Positions 53,801 through 62,000 of a DNA stretch of 64,000 nt are shown in pieces (the stretch's first letter is position 1; every line of letters starts with the position of its first letter). The DNA is taken from the NCBI GenBank assembly GCA_950097015.1, contig CATNEN010000039.1:6216501-6280500 (forward strand), in the 5' to 3' direction. The DNA is from Macrostomum hystrix. Taxonomy: Eukaryota; Platyhelminthes; Macrostomidae. Below the pieces are notes generated by a model. It ran no database searches, was not told the DNA's origin, and saw only the letters and a list, made by a program, of their open reading frames with translations. Both the position numbers and the translations under genes were made by a program.

Positions 53801-56055
53801 TGCCTGAGGAATGGACTGAATGATGCCTGAGGAATGGACTGAATGATGCCTGAGGAATGGACTGAATGATGCCTGAGGAATGGACTGAATGATGCCTGAG
53901 GAATGGACTGAATGATGCCTGAGGAATGGACTGAATGATGCCTGAGGAATGGACTGAATGATGCCTGAGGAATGGACTGAATGATGCCTGAGGAATGGAC
54001 TGAATGATGCCTGAGGAATGGACTGAATGATGCCTGAGGAATGGACTGAATGATGCCTGAGGAAGGGACTGAATGATGCCTGAGGAAGGGACTGAATGAT
54101 GCCTGAGGAAGGGACTGAATGATGCCTGAGGGAGCTGACATATTTTTGACTCGTTGAATAATACAGTAATTCCGACAAGCTCACCTTTTCTTCAACATTG
54201 CCAATATCAACGCCGCCCTCGTGGTGAAATAGGATAACATCGTGCTCGCGCTCGCTCAGGATGCAAAGGTAGTACTCTTCGCTCTTAAGATTTATTTGAA
54301 ATGGATGACGTAATAGTAGCAAAATTTTTTTACTACATCAGAAACATATTGAAAGGACTTTAAAATCATTTCGCACTAACCTGATCGTGGGCAACAAATG
54401 GCTCGATCATGAACCGCTTAAGCAGGCCTTGCGTTTTGCCAATCTGGAATAGTTTTCGCGAATATCAAAAAGCTGAATATTCTGACTGCACTACTTAGAT
54501 TACATTATAGCAGTATATTGCGGATATCTAACCCAGAAAATATAAAACGAGTTTAGCACAAATATTAGAAGGGCAGCTGGAAAGAAGTAGCTCACGAACA
54601 CCAAGAGAGCTAGAGAATCAATCGTTTGATTTGCACTTCATTCCGCTCCTCCCCTGTCCCTGCCCGCGTGCCCAGCTCTCTCCCCGCCTCCTTGCCCACG
54701 ACCCTCGTCTTCCCATCTCATCCATCTTATGGATTTTTTCTTCCCCTTTTCCATATCAACTCGGACTGCTCACTCTGCGGCAATTCAGTTAGCAGAGAGA
54801 ATTGAGCATGGAGAGTGGGAATTGTGGGTCAGTAAATTGAACATTGCTGGACTTATCGCACAATCCTGACTTCGAGTTAAACATCTTCACCAGCCCCTTA
54901 AATGCAGTGCGCCTTTAGCGCTGGCCTTCTCGTTACATCTAGATGACTGTATACTAAAGCCTAGCTGATAACAGAAGGCTTTCGACTACAATTAGCAAAA
55001 ATTTTTTAATCATTTTATTTGAATACGTTTCATATTTTAAACATGATGGTTAGAATTGGTTTTTAAGAGAGACTGCCCAGAAATCTAAATAAAGTGGCGC
55101 GAGGGAATCCCATGCAACTGAGCTGAAGTGGCGCGAGGGAATCCCATGCAACTGAGCTGAAGTGGCGCGAGGGAATCCCATGCAACTGAGCTGAAGTGGC
55201 GGGAGGGAATCCCATGCAACTGAGCTGAAGTGGCGGGAGGGAATCCCATGCAACTGAGCTGAAGTGGCGGTAGAGAATCCTTAGGAACTGAGCTGAAGTG
55301 GCGGTAGAGAATCCTTAGGAACTGAGCTGAAGTGGCGGTAGAGAATCCTTAGGAACTGAGCTGAAGTGGCGGTAGAGAATCCTTAGGAACTGAGCTGAAG
55401 TGGCGGTAGAGAATCCTTAGGAACTGAGCTGAAGTGGCGGTAGAGAATCCTTAGGAACTGAGCTGAAGTGGCGGTAGAGAATCCTTAGGAACTGAGCTGA
55501 AGTGGCGGTAGAGAATCCTTAGGAACTGAGCTGAAGTGGCGGTAGAGAATCCTTAGGAACTGAGCTGAAGTGGCGGTAGAGAATCCTTAGGAACTTGACC
55601 AAGGAGGGTACAGAAATTGAATAAGAATCTACAGTTTGTCCCGCTGACCTGAAATTGCTTGTCAACCCGGGCCTGCACAAACTGCTGAACTCCATTTAGA
55701 TCAGTGCCTGCGCAGACCAGACCCAGCTTGCCACGCCGCTTAATCAGCTGATCCGGCTTGCACACCAGTTTCTGTGGGTTGTTGATGATAGTTAAGAAAA
55801 CTTAAGTAAAGTTTCTGTAAACATTTATCTTGCTTATCGGGAAGATTTAGAGTAAATAACAATATTTTTAACAACAATAGCGTTATGTATAATGCCACAA
55901 ACCTCAGACGCCAGCCATTCATTCCCCAGTGCAAGAGTATCCCAGTTAGTCTCGCCAGTCACAATGACAGATGGCATGGCAGATAGGCCATCAAACTTCA
56001 AATGCTTGTAGAGCAATTCCTTGCCTTTGTTTTCATAGATTGCCTTGGCAGACAT
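26707..56055 (-). CDS. ACLY: ATP-citrate lyase, complete, 12 exons over 29 kb
   Basis: Exons in transcript order: 56055-55903, 55771-55649, 54443-54381, 54283-54185, 51685-51594, 45366-44720, 43734-43505, 38619-38447, 37482-36819, 36176-35750, 34198-33757 and 26887-26707. They total 3294 bases (1097 aa; the human enzyme is about 1101) and every phase matches. The order is ATP-grasp/citrate-binding (exons 1-6), a short linker rich in Ala and Ser (exon 7), CoA-binding and succinyl-CoA-ligase-like parts (exons 8-10) with the phosphohistidine in VQFGHAGA (His 753), and a citrate-synthase-like domain ([21 protein letters not shown]) ending in [16 protein letters not shown]. Reaction: citrate + CoA + ATP to acetyl-CoA + oxaloacetate + ADP + Pi in the cytosol, feeding lipid synthesis. 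Exon 4's acceptor (AATCTTAAG) is weak in pyrimidines. An acceptor TTTTACAG at 56066 precedes the ATG. Most introns are filled with distinct minisatellites. Confidence 0.95.
26935..27970. repeat. 44-bp minisatellite with a 484-bp higher-order repeat
   Basis: About 23 copies of a unit with GGGGTGAGATTCAGGTGCTG, AATTATACTGCATAGAGAT and CCTCA. The rare GATTAAGG variant occurs at about 27154 and 27198 and again at 27638 and 27682, exactly 484 bases (11 units) apart. Confidence 0.95.
27985..30975. repeat. 34/36-bp minisatellite with a 1,034-bp higher-order repeat
   Basis: About 87 units with GGGATGAGATTCAGGTCCAG then TAGACAGACACTGA. A subset has CTGCAAGGG (two bases longer) and GGACTAGTAG. The run 28004-28300 is repeated with apparently no changes at 29038-29334. 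Confidence 0.95.
31425..32750. repeat. 34-bp minisatellite
   Basis: About 39 copies of a unit with CCCCTCCCATTCCTCAGGCC then TTGCTAATCCCCAG. Substitutions (AATCAC, GATCCC, TTCTTC) are shared among distant units. It shares the 13-mer CCATTCCTCAGGC with the array in intron 4, on the opposite strand. Confidence 0.95.
33450..33690. repeat. 21-bp minisatellite
   Basis: About 11 copies of AAATCTACAACTTCAGATTC plus A or C, ending 60 bases from exon 11. The unit is a multiple of 3, so an 80-aa false frame crosses it. Confidence 0.93.
33757..34198 (-). CDS. ACLY: ACLY exon 11 (citrate-synthase-like domain)
   Basis: It encodes [59 protein letters not shown] and [20 protein letters not shown]. These match the citryl-CoA lyase part of the enzyme. 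The flanking codons are split (G|CG and CG|C). Confidence 0.95.
34316..34590. repeat. 22-bp minisatellite in ACLY intron 10
   Basis: About 12 near-perfect copies of GGACCTGAAGGAAGCTAGGA plus GA. On the ACLY sense strand each unit reads CTAGCTTCCTTCAG|GTCC, a strong acceptor look-alike. Confidence 0.95.
34600..35215. other. Unique part of ACLY intron 10
   Basis: AT-rich. The small minus-strand frame at 34807-35055 has no supporting features. Confidence 0.45.
35217..35690. repeat. 32-bp minisatellite in ACLY intron 10
   Basis: About 15 copies of a unit with GTGGAGTCTCATGGGGTGAG then ACTGAACGAGAA (or ACCGAATGAGAA). It runs to within 60 bases of exon 10's donor. The sense-strand unit contains TTCTCGTTCAG. 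Confidence 0.95.
35750..36176 (-). CDS. ACLY: ACLY exon 10 (phosphohistidine exon)
   Basis: It begins [20 protein letters not shown], where His 753 is the expected phosphorylated catalytic residue. It continues through [36 protein letters not shown] and [10 protein letters not shown]. Confidence 0.95.
36330..36750. repeat. 21-bp minisatellite in ACLY intron 9
   Basis: About 20 copies of GTAGGGAGATATCTAGGGTA plus T, with GGCTAT, GGTAAG and GGAATG variants. It fills most of the 642-bp intron and keeps a long false frame open between exons 9 and 10. Confidence 0.95.
36819..37482 (-). CDS. ACLY: ACLY exon 9 (CoA-binding domain)
   Basis: It encodes [55 protein letters not shown] and [20 protein letters not shown]. 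The Glu in SNELNN corresponds to the conserved residue near the phosphohistidine site. It ends GSE|VQ before a GTGCCG donor. Confidence 0.95.
37600..38160. repeat. 27-bp minisatellite in ACLY intron 8
   Basis: About 20 copies of a unit with TATGGGAAATTTCCACTATT then ATCGCTC. The centre is well conserved and both edges are increasingly diverged, as expected for growth from the middle. Confidence 0.93.
38725..39265. repeat. 30-bp minisatellite in ACLY intron 7
   Basis: About 18 copies of a unit with GAGCACATTCCTATCACAGA then GCCGGGATTT. Variants (CATAGCAGAGTCGCG, CAATCACAGAGTTAG) recur in the same order, forming composite blocks. Confidence 0.93.
39270..39915. other. Unique part of ACLY intron 7
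   Basis: A plus-strand frame of 107 aa (39567-39890) lies antisense to ACLY. It has no recognisable motif or splice context, and I do not call it a gene. Confidence 0.4.
39920..40690. repeat. 12-bp minisatellite
   Basis: About 64 copies of GAGAGTCAGGGT and variants (GAGAGTCCGGGT, GAGAGTCGGGGT, GGGAGTCAGGGT). The period of 12 keeps both strands open and creates false frames of about 310 aa. Confidence 0.94.
40691..41716. other. Unique part of ACLY intron 7
   Basis: No gene is supported. The frame at 41403-41606 is unremarkable. Confidence 0.45.
41717..41818 (-). mobile_element. 5'-truncated SINE, family B
   Basis: It carries only the 3' part of the 44.1-kb copy: CAATTGGGCCAGATGTGCAG, CACAGCCGCAGCTATTGCGC and TTCAGTCCATGGACTGG. 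Truncation at the tRNA-head side with an intact AT-rich tail side fits incomplete reverse transcription. Confidence 0.8.
42005..42515. repeat. 11-bp minisatellite
   Basis: About 46 copies of GAGAGTCAGGT and GAGATTCAGGT. CAGGTGAG and CAGGTAAG, both strong splice-donor look-alikes on the plus strand (antisense to ACLY), recur throughout. Confidence 0.94.
42520..43065. other. Unique part of ACLY intron 7
   Basis: I see no gene or repeat. Confidence 0.45.
43066..43440. repeat. 29-bp minisatellite near ACLY exon 7
   Basis: About 13 copies of a unit with CTGAAATTCATCATGGAATT then TTCCAATAA, ending 65 bases from the exon 7 donor. Confidence 0.94.
44100..44398 (-). mobile_element. tRNA-derived SINE, family B, longest copy (ACLY intron 6)
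   Basis: On the minus strand the head reads GTTGTAGCCTAGAGGTTAGG (A box TAGCCTAGAGG), then AAGGTCGGGGGTTTACTCC (B-box-like). The body GTTTGTGTCCTTTAGCAAGG follows, and the tail ends CTGGCCCAATTGG before AT-rich DNA. It shares the tail with the 41.7-kb copy and the body with the 13.4-kb copy. Confidence 0.8.
44720..45366 (-). CDS. ACLY: ACLY exon 6 (ATP-grasp/citrate-binding part)
   Basis: It encodes [70 protein letters not shown] and [20 protein letters not shown]. It is the longest stretch of the N-terminal domain and begins with a split Ser codon (AG|C). Confidence 0.95.
45425..45662. repeat. 14-bp minisatellite
   Basis: About 17 copies of CCTCACTAAACTGA with few variants (CGTCACTTAACTGA, CTTCACTG). 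It passes directly into the 23-bp array, sharing CTGATC at the junction. Confidence 0.92.
45663..47205. repeat. 23-bp minisatellite, first in ACLY intron 5
   Basis: About 67 copies of a unit with TGATCCCATCTAATTAAAGC then TAC. It is extremely homogeneous, with sparse variants (AATTGAAG, CCATCC). It is related to the 47.8-kb array: 17 of 23 positions match when aligned. Confidence 0.96.
47845..49865. repeat. 23-bp minisatellite, second in ACLY intron 5
   Basis: About 88 copies of a unit with GGCTACAGATCCCAGTTCAA then TAA. A 184-bp (8-unit) block is duplicated at the left end. The right end (from about 49545) changes to a 46-bp dimer in which every second unit reads CCCAGATAAATAAGGCTGC. Confidence 0.96.
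50930..51345. repeat. 80-bp tandem repeat
   Basis: About five copies containing GATTGGCTGGTCTAGCTAGG, CCTAGAACATTTTTTCTACC, ATGGACTGTTATCGCATTTG and CATACCCTCCCCACTCTCT. The inner copies are almost identical and the outer ones diverged. Confidence 0.93.
51855..54128. repeat. 23-bp minisatellite filling ACLY intron 4
   Basis: About 99 copies of a unit with GAATGATGCCTGAGGAATGG then ACT. Variants AAGGGACT, GAATTATG and CTCAATG are clustered, and blocks of about 500-600 bp repeat (for example 52115-52624 and 52713-53222). The sense-strand unit contains CCATTCCTCAG|GC. Confidence 0.96.
54444..55091. other. Unique part of ACLY intron 2
   Basis: I see no gene or repeat, only a C-rich stretch near 54.65-54.72 kb. 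Confidence 0.45.
55092..55592. repeat. 34-bp minisatellite in ACLY intron 2, two blocks
   Basis: Five units of one type (GGGAATCCCATGCAACT) are followed by ten units of another (AGAGAATCCTTAGGAACT). All share GAGCTGAAGTGGCG, and there is a sharp switch near 55260. The sense-strand unit contains TACCGCCACTTCAG. Confidence 0.95.
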
Positions 56056-56065
56056 TTCAATATGA

Positions 56066-56080
56066 CTGTAAAATTCAAGA
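56066..56080 (-). promoter_or_regulatory. Splice acceptor in the ACLY 5' UTR
   Basis: The minus strand reads TTGAATTTTACAG, ending 10 bases before the ATG at 56055. It is either a leader intron or a spliced-leader acceptor. Confidence 0.5.
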
Positions 56081-56742
56081 AAAGACAAAATTATTTCTAA
56101 AAAGTTAACCATAAGCAAGATTTTTTAGAAATTAAATTATAACCATGTATATAACTTATTATATTAAATAGAATCATTCATGCCTTTCTTCTAAAAAGCT
56201 TGTTAAGCTCAAACTAATTTTAAGCTAGCTAGGCTTAATAATATTTTAACAAAAGCAGCAATATCTATTCTTAGCCGCAATTTTGCAAATACAACTAATA
56301 AATAGAAAACTTATAAAATATTTATATCAAAAACATTTCTGACTAGCTCTGACTTAAGGTAATAGGCCAGCAATCTAATAGAATTTAATAATAGAAATAT
56401 GTTAGCTAAAATTTTATTCCTTCTATAGTTTCAAAGTGTACAGTAACAAAATAAGTGAAAAAATGCAGTTTAACATGTACTAGCAGCTAAATTGTTAGTT
56501 ATAAAATATATAAGACTCAATAGGATCACAAAGGCCTAGAACAGGTCTAGCTATCAATTAGTTATAATTATAAGAATTATCATTGAACATTGAACATTGA
56601 ATCAATGAACAATTTCAGTTAAATGAATTATCTTGTCTAGGCCTACAGTTTTCTTACTAAGCTGATATTGACACTACGAAGATAAAAGTATATATCAAAG
56701 TTTTTTTACAAAAATATATTAAAATTTCTACAATCTCACTTT
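56081..56742. other. AT-rich DNA upstream of ACLY
   Basis: No open frame or array. It probably includes the ACLY promoter or leader intron. Confidence 0.4.
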
Positions 56743-57206
56743 ATATTGGGTGGTAGTTGTTATTTGTCTGGTTAACCGGACAAATAGCCATTTGGTTATT
56801 CGTCCGGTTAACCGAGGTTGTAGGGGTTGTAGGCCTAGCGCTACCATGAGAACCTCTATCATTTGTAAGATAAAATAATTAACAAGCTGCAAAAGGATAG
56901 TCATTCAGATTTGAAGTTTGTGTCTCAAATTATTTTCGCTTATCAGCTAATTAAAAAAATTAAAACCTTTTCCAGAAATTTGGTTGTTTCAGGGACTAAC
57001 TTAGTTCAAGGGTATAGTTTGGTCTTTGTGAGGTCAAGACTCAAGATGGCTATTAGCAGGGCAAAAGTGGTCTTTGGGAGGATCGTTGCTCCTGCTCATT
57101 GAAAGGGGAGAAATTAAGTCCTTGGGTGGTTAACTGGTTAACCGGACGAATAACCAAATGGCTATTTGTCCGGTTAACCGGACAAATAACAACTACCATA
57201 TTGGGT
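56743..57206. mobile_element. Non-autonomous DNA transposon (MITE), with target duplication
   Basis: Terminal inverted repeats of about 65 bp start GGTAGTTGTTATTTGTC at 56752 and end with its complement at 57197. Inside the arms are palindromic CCGGTTAACCGG words. The 9-base word ATATTGGGT lies immediately outside on both sides (56743-56751 and 57198-57206) as a target-site duplication. The 446-bp interior has no transposase, so it must have moved using one supplied in trans. A 9-bp duplication is known for Mutator-like elements and 8-9 bp for Merlin; the family here is undetermined. Confidence 0.85.
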
Positions 57207-58549
57207 AATCATAAATTGATGAAAAATTTGTTCTTCTGAAAAGAAAATTGTAATTATTTTTTGTGGTGTGAAGACTGAGAACATAAGGCTATATAGGCAT
57301 AATTCAAATATTATGATAGATATCACTAGCTGAGTTAGACAAATGAGTTATGAGTAAATAAGAATATTCAACGATAGCTTAAAAAGTAAATAAATGAGAA
57401 CTAAACAAATCAATGTGACTTTATTACTGATTGATTGTAAAAACAAGTTTAAAGTTACACTAGCTAGGCCTACTCCTTTGCTTTCGCAAATCCAGCTTCA
57501 GAGCGCCGAAATATCCTATAGCTAGCGAGCTCAACACTGTGAACTCCTTTACTGAAAATATAAAAAAGATGTAATAAAAAAAAACGCTATTTTAATAGGA
57601 TGAGTGTGAACGAATTTTTGCGTTAATTTAAAGTCACGCCATAAACAAAAGCTGGTTAAGCATATCAAATTTCGTGTTGTTCGATCTTCTTCGGTTTTAT
57701 AAACAATGCTTTCGCGACATGCAATATATTTAGAACAACTTAATTTTATGCTTCTTTATTCTTTGTTTATCTAATTATATTAAAAAATACCTGTATTTTT
57801 TCCGAACGTACGTACAACCGGAATCCCAATATATTTCTTTATGGCGTATGACCTTGTGCATGAGCATTCTGACAGATATAAATTCGATTGTCCAAAGGGA
57901 TGGTAAGCCTATAGTTGCTTGTTTAACTTATTAAGAGCTGTCTTACCATGGTTTGATTTGCTTTCGCCGAAGCTATAATAAATAATTTGACTATAGTGTT
58001 GGTACGTGTTGAGCGGATTTGATACGGTTGAAATTTCGAGTCCGAAGTCCAAAGAAATCGTAAGCCTAACTAGACGAAAGTCTTACACAGCGTACTCTTT
58101 TTTGAGAAAAACACTTAAGTCATTAAAAGTCATATTATCAGTCATTTAATTTTTGAATCTCTATAGATCGTGACATAATTCATGACGCAAAAAAGAGCGA
58201 CTAGAACTTATCAATTATTTACCTTAAAATTGTAAGCCTAACTTCGGATTTCTTAACTCGGAATTTTCCATTTTATGAGTTGGTTGCCGAAATAAGTCGG
58301 CTGGATTTAGTGCGGGTTTTGGATAGATTTTTTATTTTGGATAGAAAATTCTCGAAGGCTTAACATCATATAGCATTGTGCCTGTGAACTGTGATACCTA
58401 TCTAATAAGAAAGATGATGAAGAAATGCATGCATGGCCCCTCCATTTAGTGATCATTGCAGCTGTATCAGTAAAGTTTGAGAGAAGCATCCGAAGATTGC
58501 CAAGCTACATGAGTAGCTCCATCACGCTTGCCTATTATCCAAATTAAAA
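57207..58549. other. AT-rich intergenic DNA
   Basis: I see no gene. The word GTAAGCCTA recurs three times (near 57906, 58071 and 58230) in otherwise unrelated contexts. Confidence 0.4.
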
Positions 58550-58777
58550 TTGCAATTATTCAACTTTCTTTTTATAATCCTTGCTATGGCCTACAATTTT
58601 CAGCAATTTCAAGTCACGATTAATACGAGTTACATGTGTCAGGGTACCACGACTCAAGCCATTGGTGCAGTCTATATAGGGTTCAAGCAATGCACGAAAA
58701 ATCTAACAGTGCACGAATTGACAAGCAAAAGCGGCATACTGTGCAGTGCCAATCACAAGGGTAACTGTATTTTATAA
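58550..58777 (+). CDS. Possible small secreted protein, 75 aa (weak)
   Basis: I do not recognise this frame. It starts MQLFNFLFIILAMAYNF, a hydrophobic N-terminus that resembles a signal peptide. The remainder has four Cys, two NxT/NxS-like sites (NTS, NLT) and no second membrane segment. Base composition is AT-rich, unlike the other genes here, and there is no flanking splice or poly(A) evidence. It may be chance. Confidence 0.2.
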   Translation: MQLFNFLFIILAMAYNFQQFQVTINTSYMCQGTTTQAIGAVYIGFKQCTKNLTVHELTSKSGILCSANHKGNCIL

Positions 58778-58891
58778 ACCAATAGTCCAATTCAGGATGG
58801 CATTCAAACTCATGACAGGCAACAGGTCATTGTCACAGGTCATGGTCATGTTGACTTCGTACCCTGGACAGACGTGAGTCCAGATCACTGG

Positions 58892-58951
58892 CTAGGCGAA
58901 GATGGGGCCGACCGGAGCTGGCTCAATGGCGTTGGCCAGTAAGGCGAACTC
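58892..58951 (-). CDS. Possible terminal exon of an unseen minus-strand gene
   Basis: After an acceptor-like ACCTGCTGGGCAG, the minus strand encodes EFALLANAIEPAPVGPIFA and stop TAG. It sits in a GC-rich island with codon use like the real exons and unlike the surrounding AT-rich DNA. Upstream exons would lie beyond the satellite to the right. The product is unknown and the phase is untested. Confidence 0.3.
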   Translation of the reverse strand, partial: EFALLANAIEPAPVGPIFA

Positions 58952-59099
58952 CTGCCCAGCAGGTCAGTGTGAAAGCAGGCATCACAGCTTTTGCTAAATC
59001 GTTTGCAACGAACGCTATTAATTAAACCAATATTTTTCCAGGTTCGTAAGAAAGATAGGAAGACTTTTTATAAATCCGAATCGACAGTTAAGCCGGACA

Positions 59100-62000
59100 A
59101 CTAAGAGATTCTAGTCTCTGAGATTCCAACTGATGTGAGATCTAGTCTCTTAGATTCCAACTGATGTGAGATCTAGTCTCTGAGATTATAACTGATGTGA
59201 GATCTAGTCTCTGAGATTATAACTGATGTGAGATCTAGTCTCTTAGATTCCAACTGATGTGAGATCTAGTCTCTGAGATTCCAACTGATGTGAGATCTAG
59301 TCTCTGAGATTCCAACTGATGTGAGATCTAGTCTCTGAGATTATAACTGATGTGAGATCTAGTCTCTGAGATTATAACTGATGTGAGATCTAGTCTCTGA
59401 GATTCCAACTGATGTGAGATCTAGTCTCTGAGATTATAACTGATGTGAAATCTAGTCTCTGAGATTCCAACTGATGTGAGATCTAGTCTCTGAGATTATA
59501 ACTGATGTGAGATCTAGTCTCTGAGATTATAACTGATGTGAAATCTAGTCTCTGAGATTATAACTGATGTGAAATCTAGTCTCTGAGATTCCAACTGATG
59601 TGAGATCTAGTCTCTGAGATTCCAACTGATGGGAGATCTAGTCTCTGAGATTCCAACTGATGTGAGATCTAGTCTCTGAGATTATAACTGATGTGAGATC
59701 TAGTCTCTGAGATTATAACTGATGTGAGATCTAGTCTCTGAGATTATAACTGCTGTGAGATCTAGTCTCTGAGATTCCAACTGATGTGAGATCTAGTCTC
59801 TAAGATTATAACTGATGTGAGATCTAGTCTCTGAGATTCCAACTGATGTGAGATCTAGTCTCTGAGATTCCAACTGATGTGAGATCTAGTCTCTGAGATT
59901 CCAACTGATGTGAGATCTAGTCTCCTAGATTATAACTGATGTAAGATCTAGTCTCTGAGATTATAACTGATGTGAGATCTAGTCTCTGAGATTATAACTG
60001 ATGTGAGATCTAGTCTCTGAGATTCCAACTGATGTGAGATCTAGTCTCTGAGATTATAACTGATGTGAGATCTAGTCTCTGAGATTCCAACTGATGTGAG
60101 ATCTAGTCTCTGAGATTATAACTGATGTGAGATCTAGTCTCTAAGATTATAACTGATGTGAGATCTAGTCTCTGAGATTCCAACTGATGTGAGATCTAGT
60201 CTCTGAGATTCCAACTGATGTGAGATCTAGTCTCTGAGATTCCAACTGATGTGAGATCTAGTCTCCTAGATTATAACTGATGTAAGATCTAGTCTCTGAG
60301 ATTCCAACTGATGTGAGATCTAGTCTCCTAGATTATAACTGATGTAAGATCTAGTCTCTGAGATTCCAACTGATGTGAGATCTAGTCTCTAAGATTATAA
60401 CTGATGTAAGATCTAGTCTCCTAGATTCTAACTGATGTGAAATCTAGTCTCTGAGATTATAACTGATGGGAGATCTAGTCTCTGAGATTATAACTGATGT
60501 GAGATCTAGTCTCTGAGATTATAACTGATGTGAGATCTAGTCTCTGAGATTATAACTGATGTGAGATCTAGTCTCTAAGATTATAACTGATGTGAGATCT
60601 AGTCTCTGAGATTATAACTGATGGGAGATCTAGTCTCTGAGATTCCAACTGATGTGAGATCTAGTCTCTAAGATTATAACTGATGTAAGATCTAGTCTCC
60701 TAGATTCCAACTGATGTAAGATCTAGTCTCCTAGATTATAACTGATGTAAGATCTAGTCTCCTAGATTCTAACTGATGTGAAATCTAGTCTCTGAGATTA
60801 TAACTGATGGGAGATCTAGTCTCTGAGATTCCAACTGATGTGAGATCTAGTCTCTGAGATTATAACTGATGTAAGATCTAGTCTCTGAGATTCCAACTGA
60901 TGTGAGATCTAGTCTCCTAGATTATAACTGATGTAAGATCTAGTCTCCTAGATTCTAACTGATGTGAAATCTAGTCTCTGAGATTCCAACTGATGTGAGA
61001 TCTAGTCTCTGAGATTATAACTGATGTGAGATCTAGTCTCTGAGATTATAACTGATGTGAGATCTAGTCTCTAAGATTATAACTGATGTGAAATCTAGTC
61101 TCTGAGATGATAACTGATGTGAGATCTAGTCTCTGAGATTATAACTGATGTGAGATCTAGTCTCTAAGATTATAACTGATGTGAAATCTAGTCTCTGAGA
61201 TTATAACTGATGTGAGATCTAGTCTCTGAGATTATAACTGATGTGAGATCTAGTCTCTAAGATTATAACTGATGTGAAATCTAGTCTCTGAGATTCCAAC
61301 TGATGTGAGATCTAGTCTCTGAGATTATAACTGATGTGAGATCTAGTCTCTAAGATTATAACTGATGTGAGATCTAGTCTCTGAGATTCCAACTGATGTG
61401 AGATCTAGTCTCCTAGATTATAACTGATGTAAGATCTAGTCTCCTAGATTCTAACTGCTGTGAGATCTAGTCTCTGAGATTCCAACTGATGTGAGATCTA
61501 GTCTCTAAGATTATAACTGATGTGAGATCTAGTCTCTGAGATTCCAACTGATGTGAGATCTAGTCTCTGAGATTCCAACTGATGTGAGATCTAGTCTCTG
61601 AGATTCCAACTGATGTGAGATCTAGTCTCCTAGATTATAACTGATGTAAGATCTAGTCTCTGAGATTATAACTGATGTGAGATCTAGTCTCTGAGATTAT
61701 AACTGATGTGAGATCTAGTCTCTGAGATTCCAACTGATGTGAGATCTAGTCTCTGAGATTCCAACTGATGTGAGATCTAGTCTCTGAGATTCCAACTGAT
61801 GTGAGATCTAGTCTCCTAGATTATAACTGATGTAAGATCTAGTCTCTGAGATTCCAACTGATGTGAGATCTAGTCTCCTAGATTATAACTGATGTAAGAT
61901 CTAGTCTCTGAGATTCCAACTGATGTGAGATCTAGTCTCTAAGATTATAACTGATGTAAGATCTAGTCTCCTAGATTCCAACTGATGTAAGATCTAGTCT

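Noticed and set aside
51804-54322. Series of minus-strand frames of 77-253 aa with a 23-aa period
   Set aside because: Products of the 23-bp array (3 x 23 = 69 bases) in ACLY intron 4; only the final segment around 54185-54283 is real coding sequence (ACLY exon 4).
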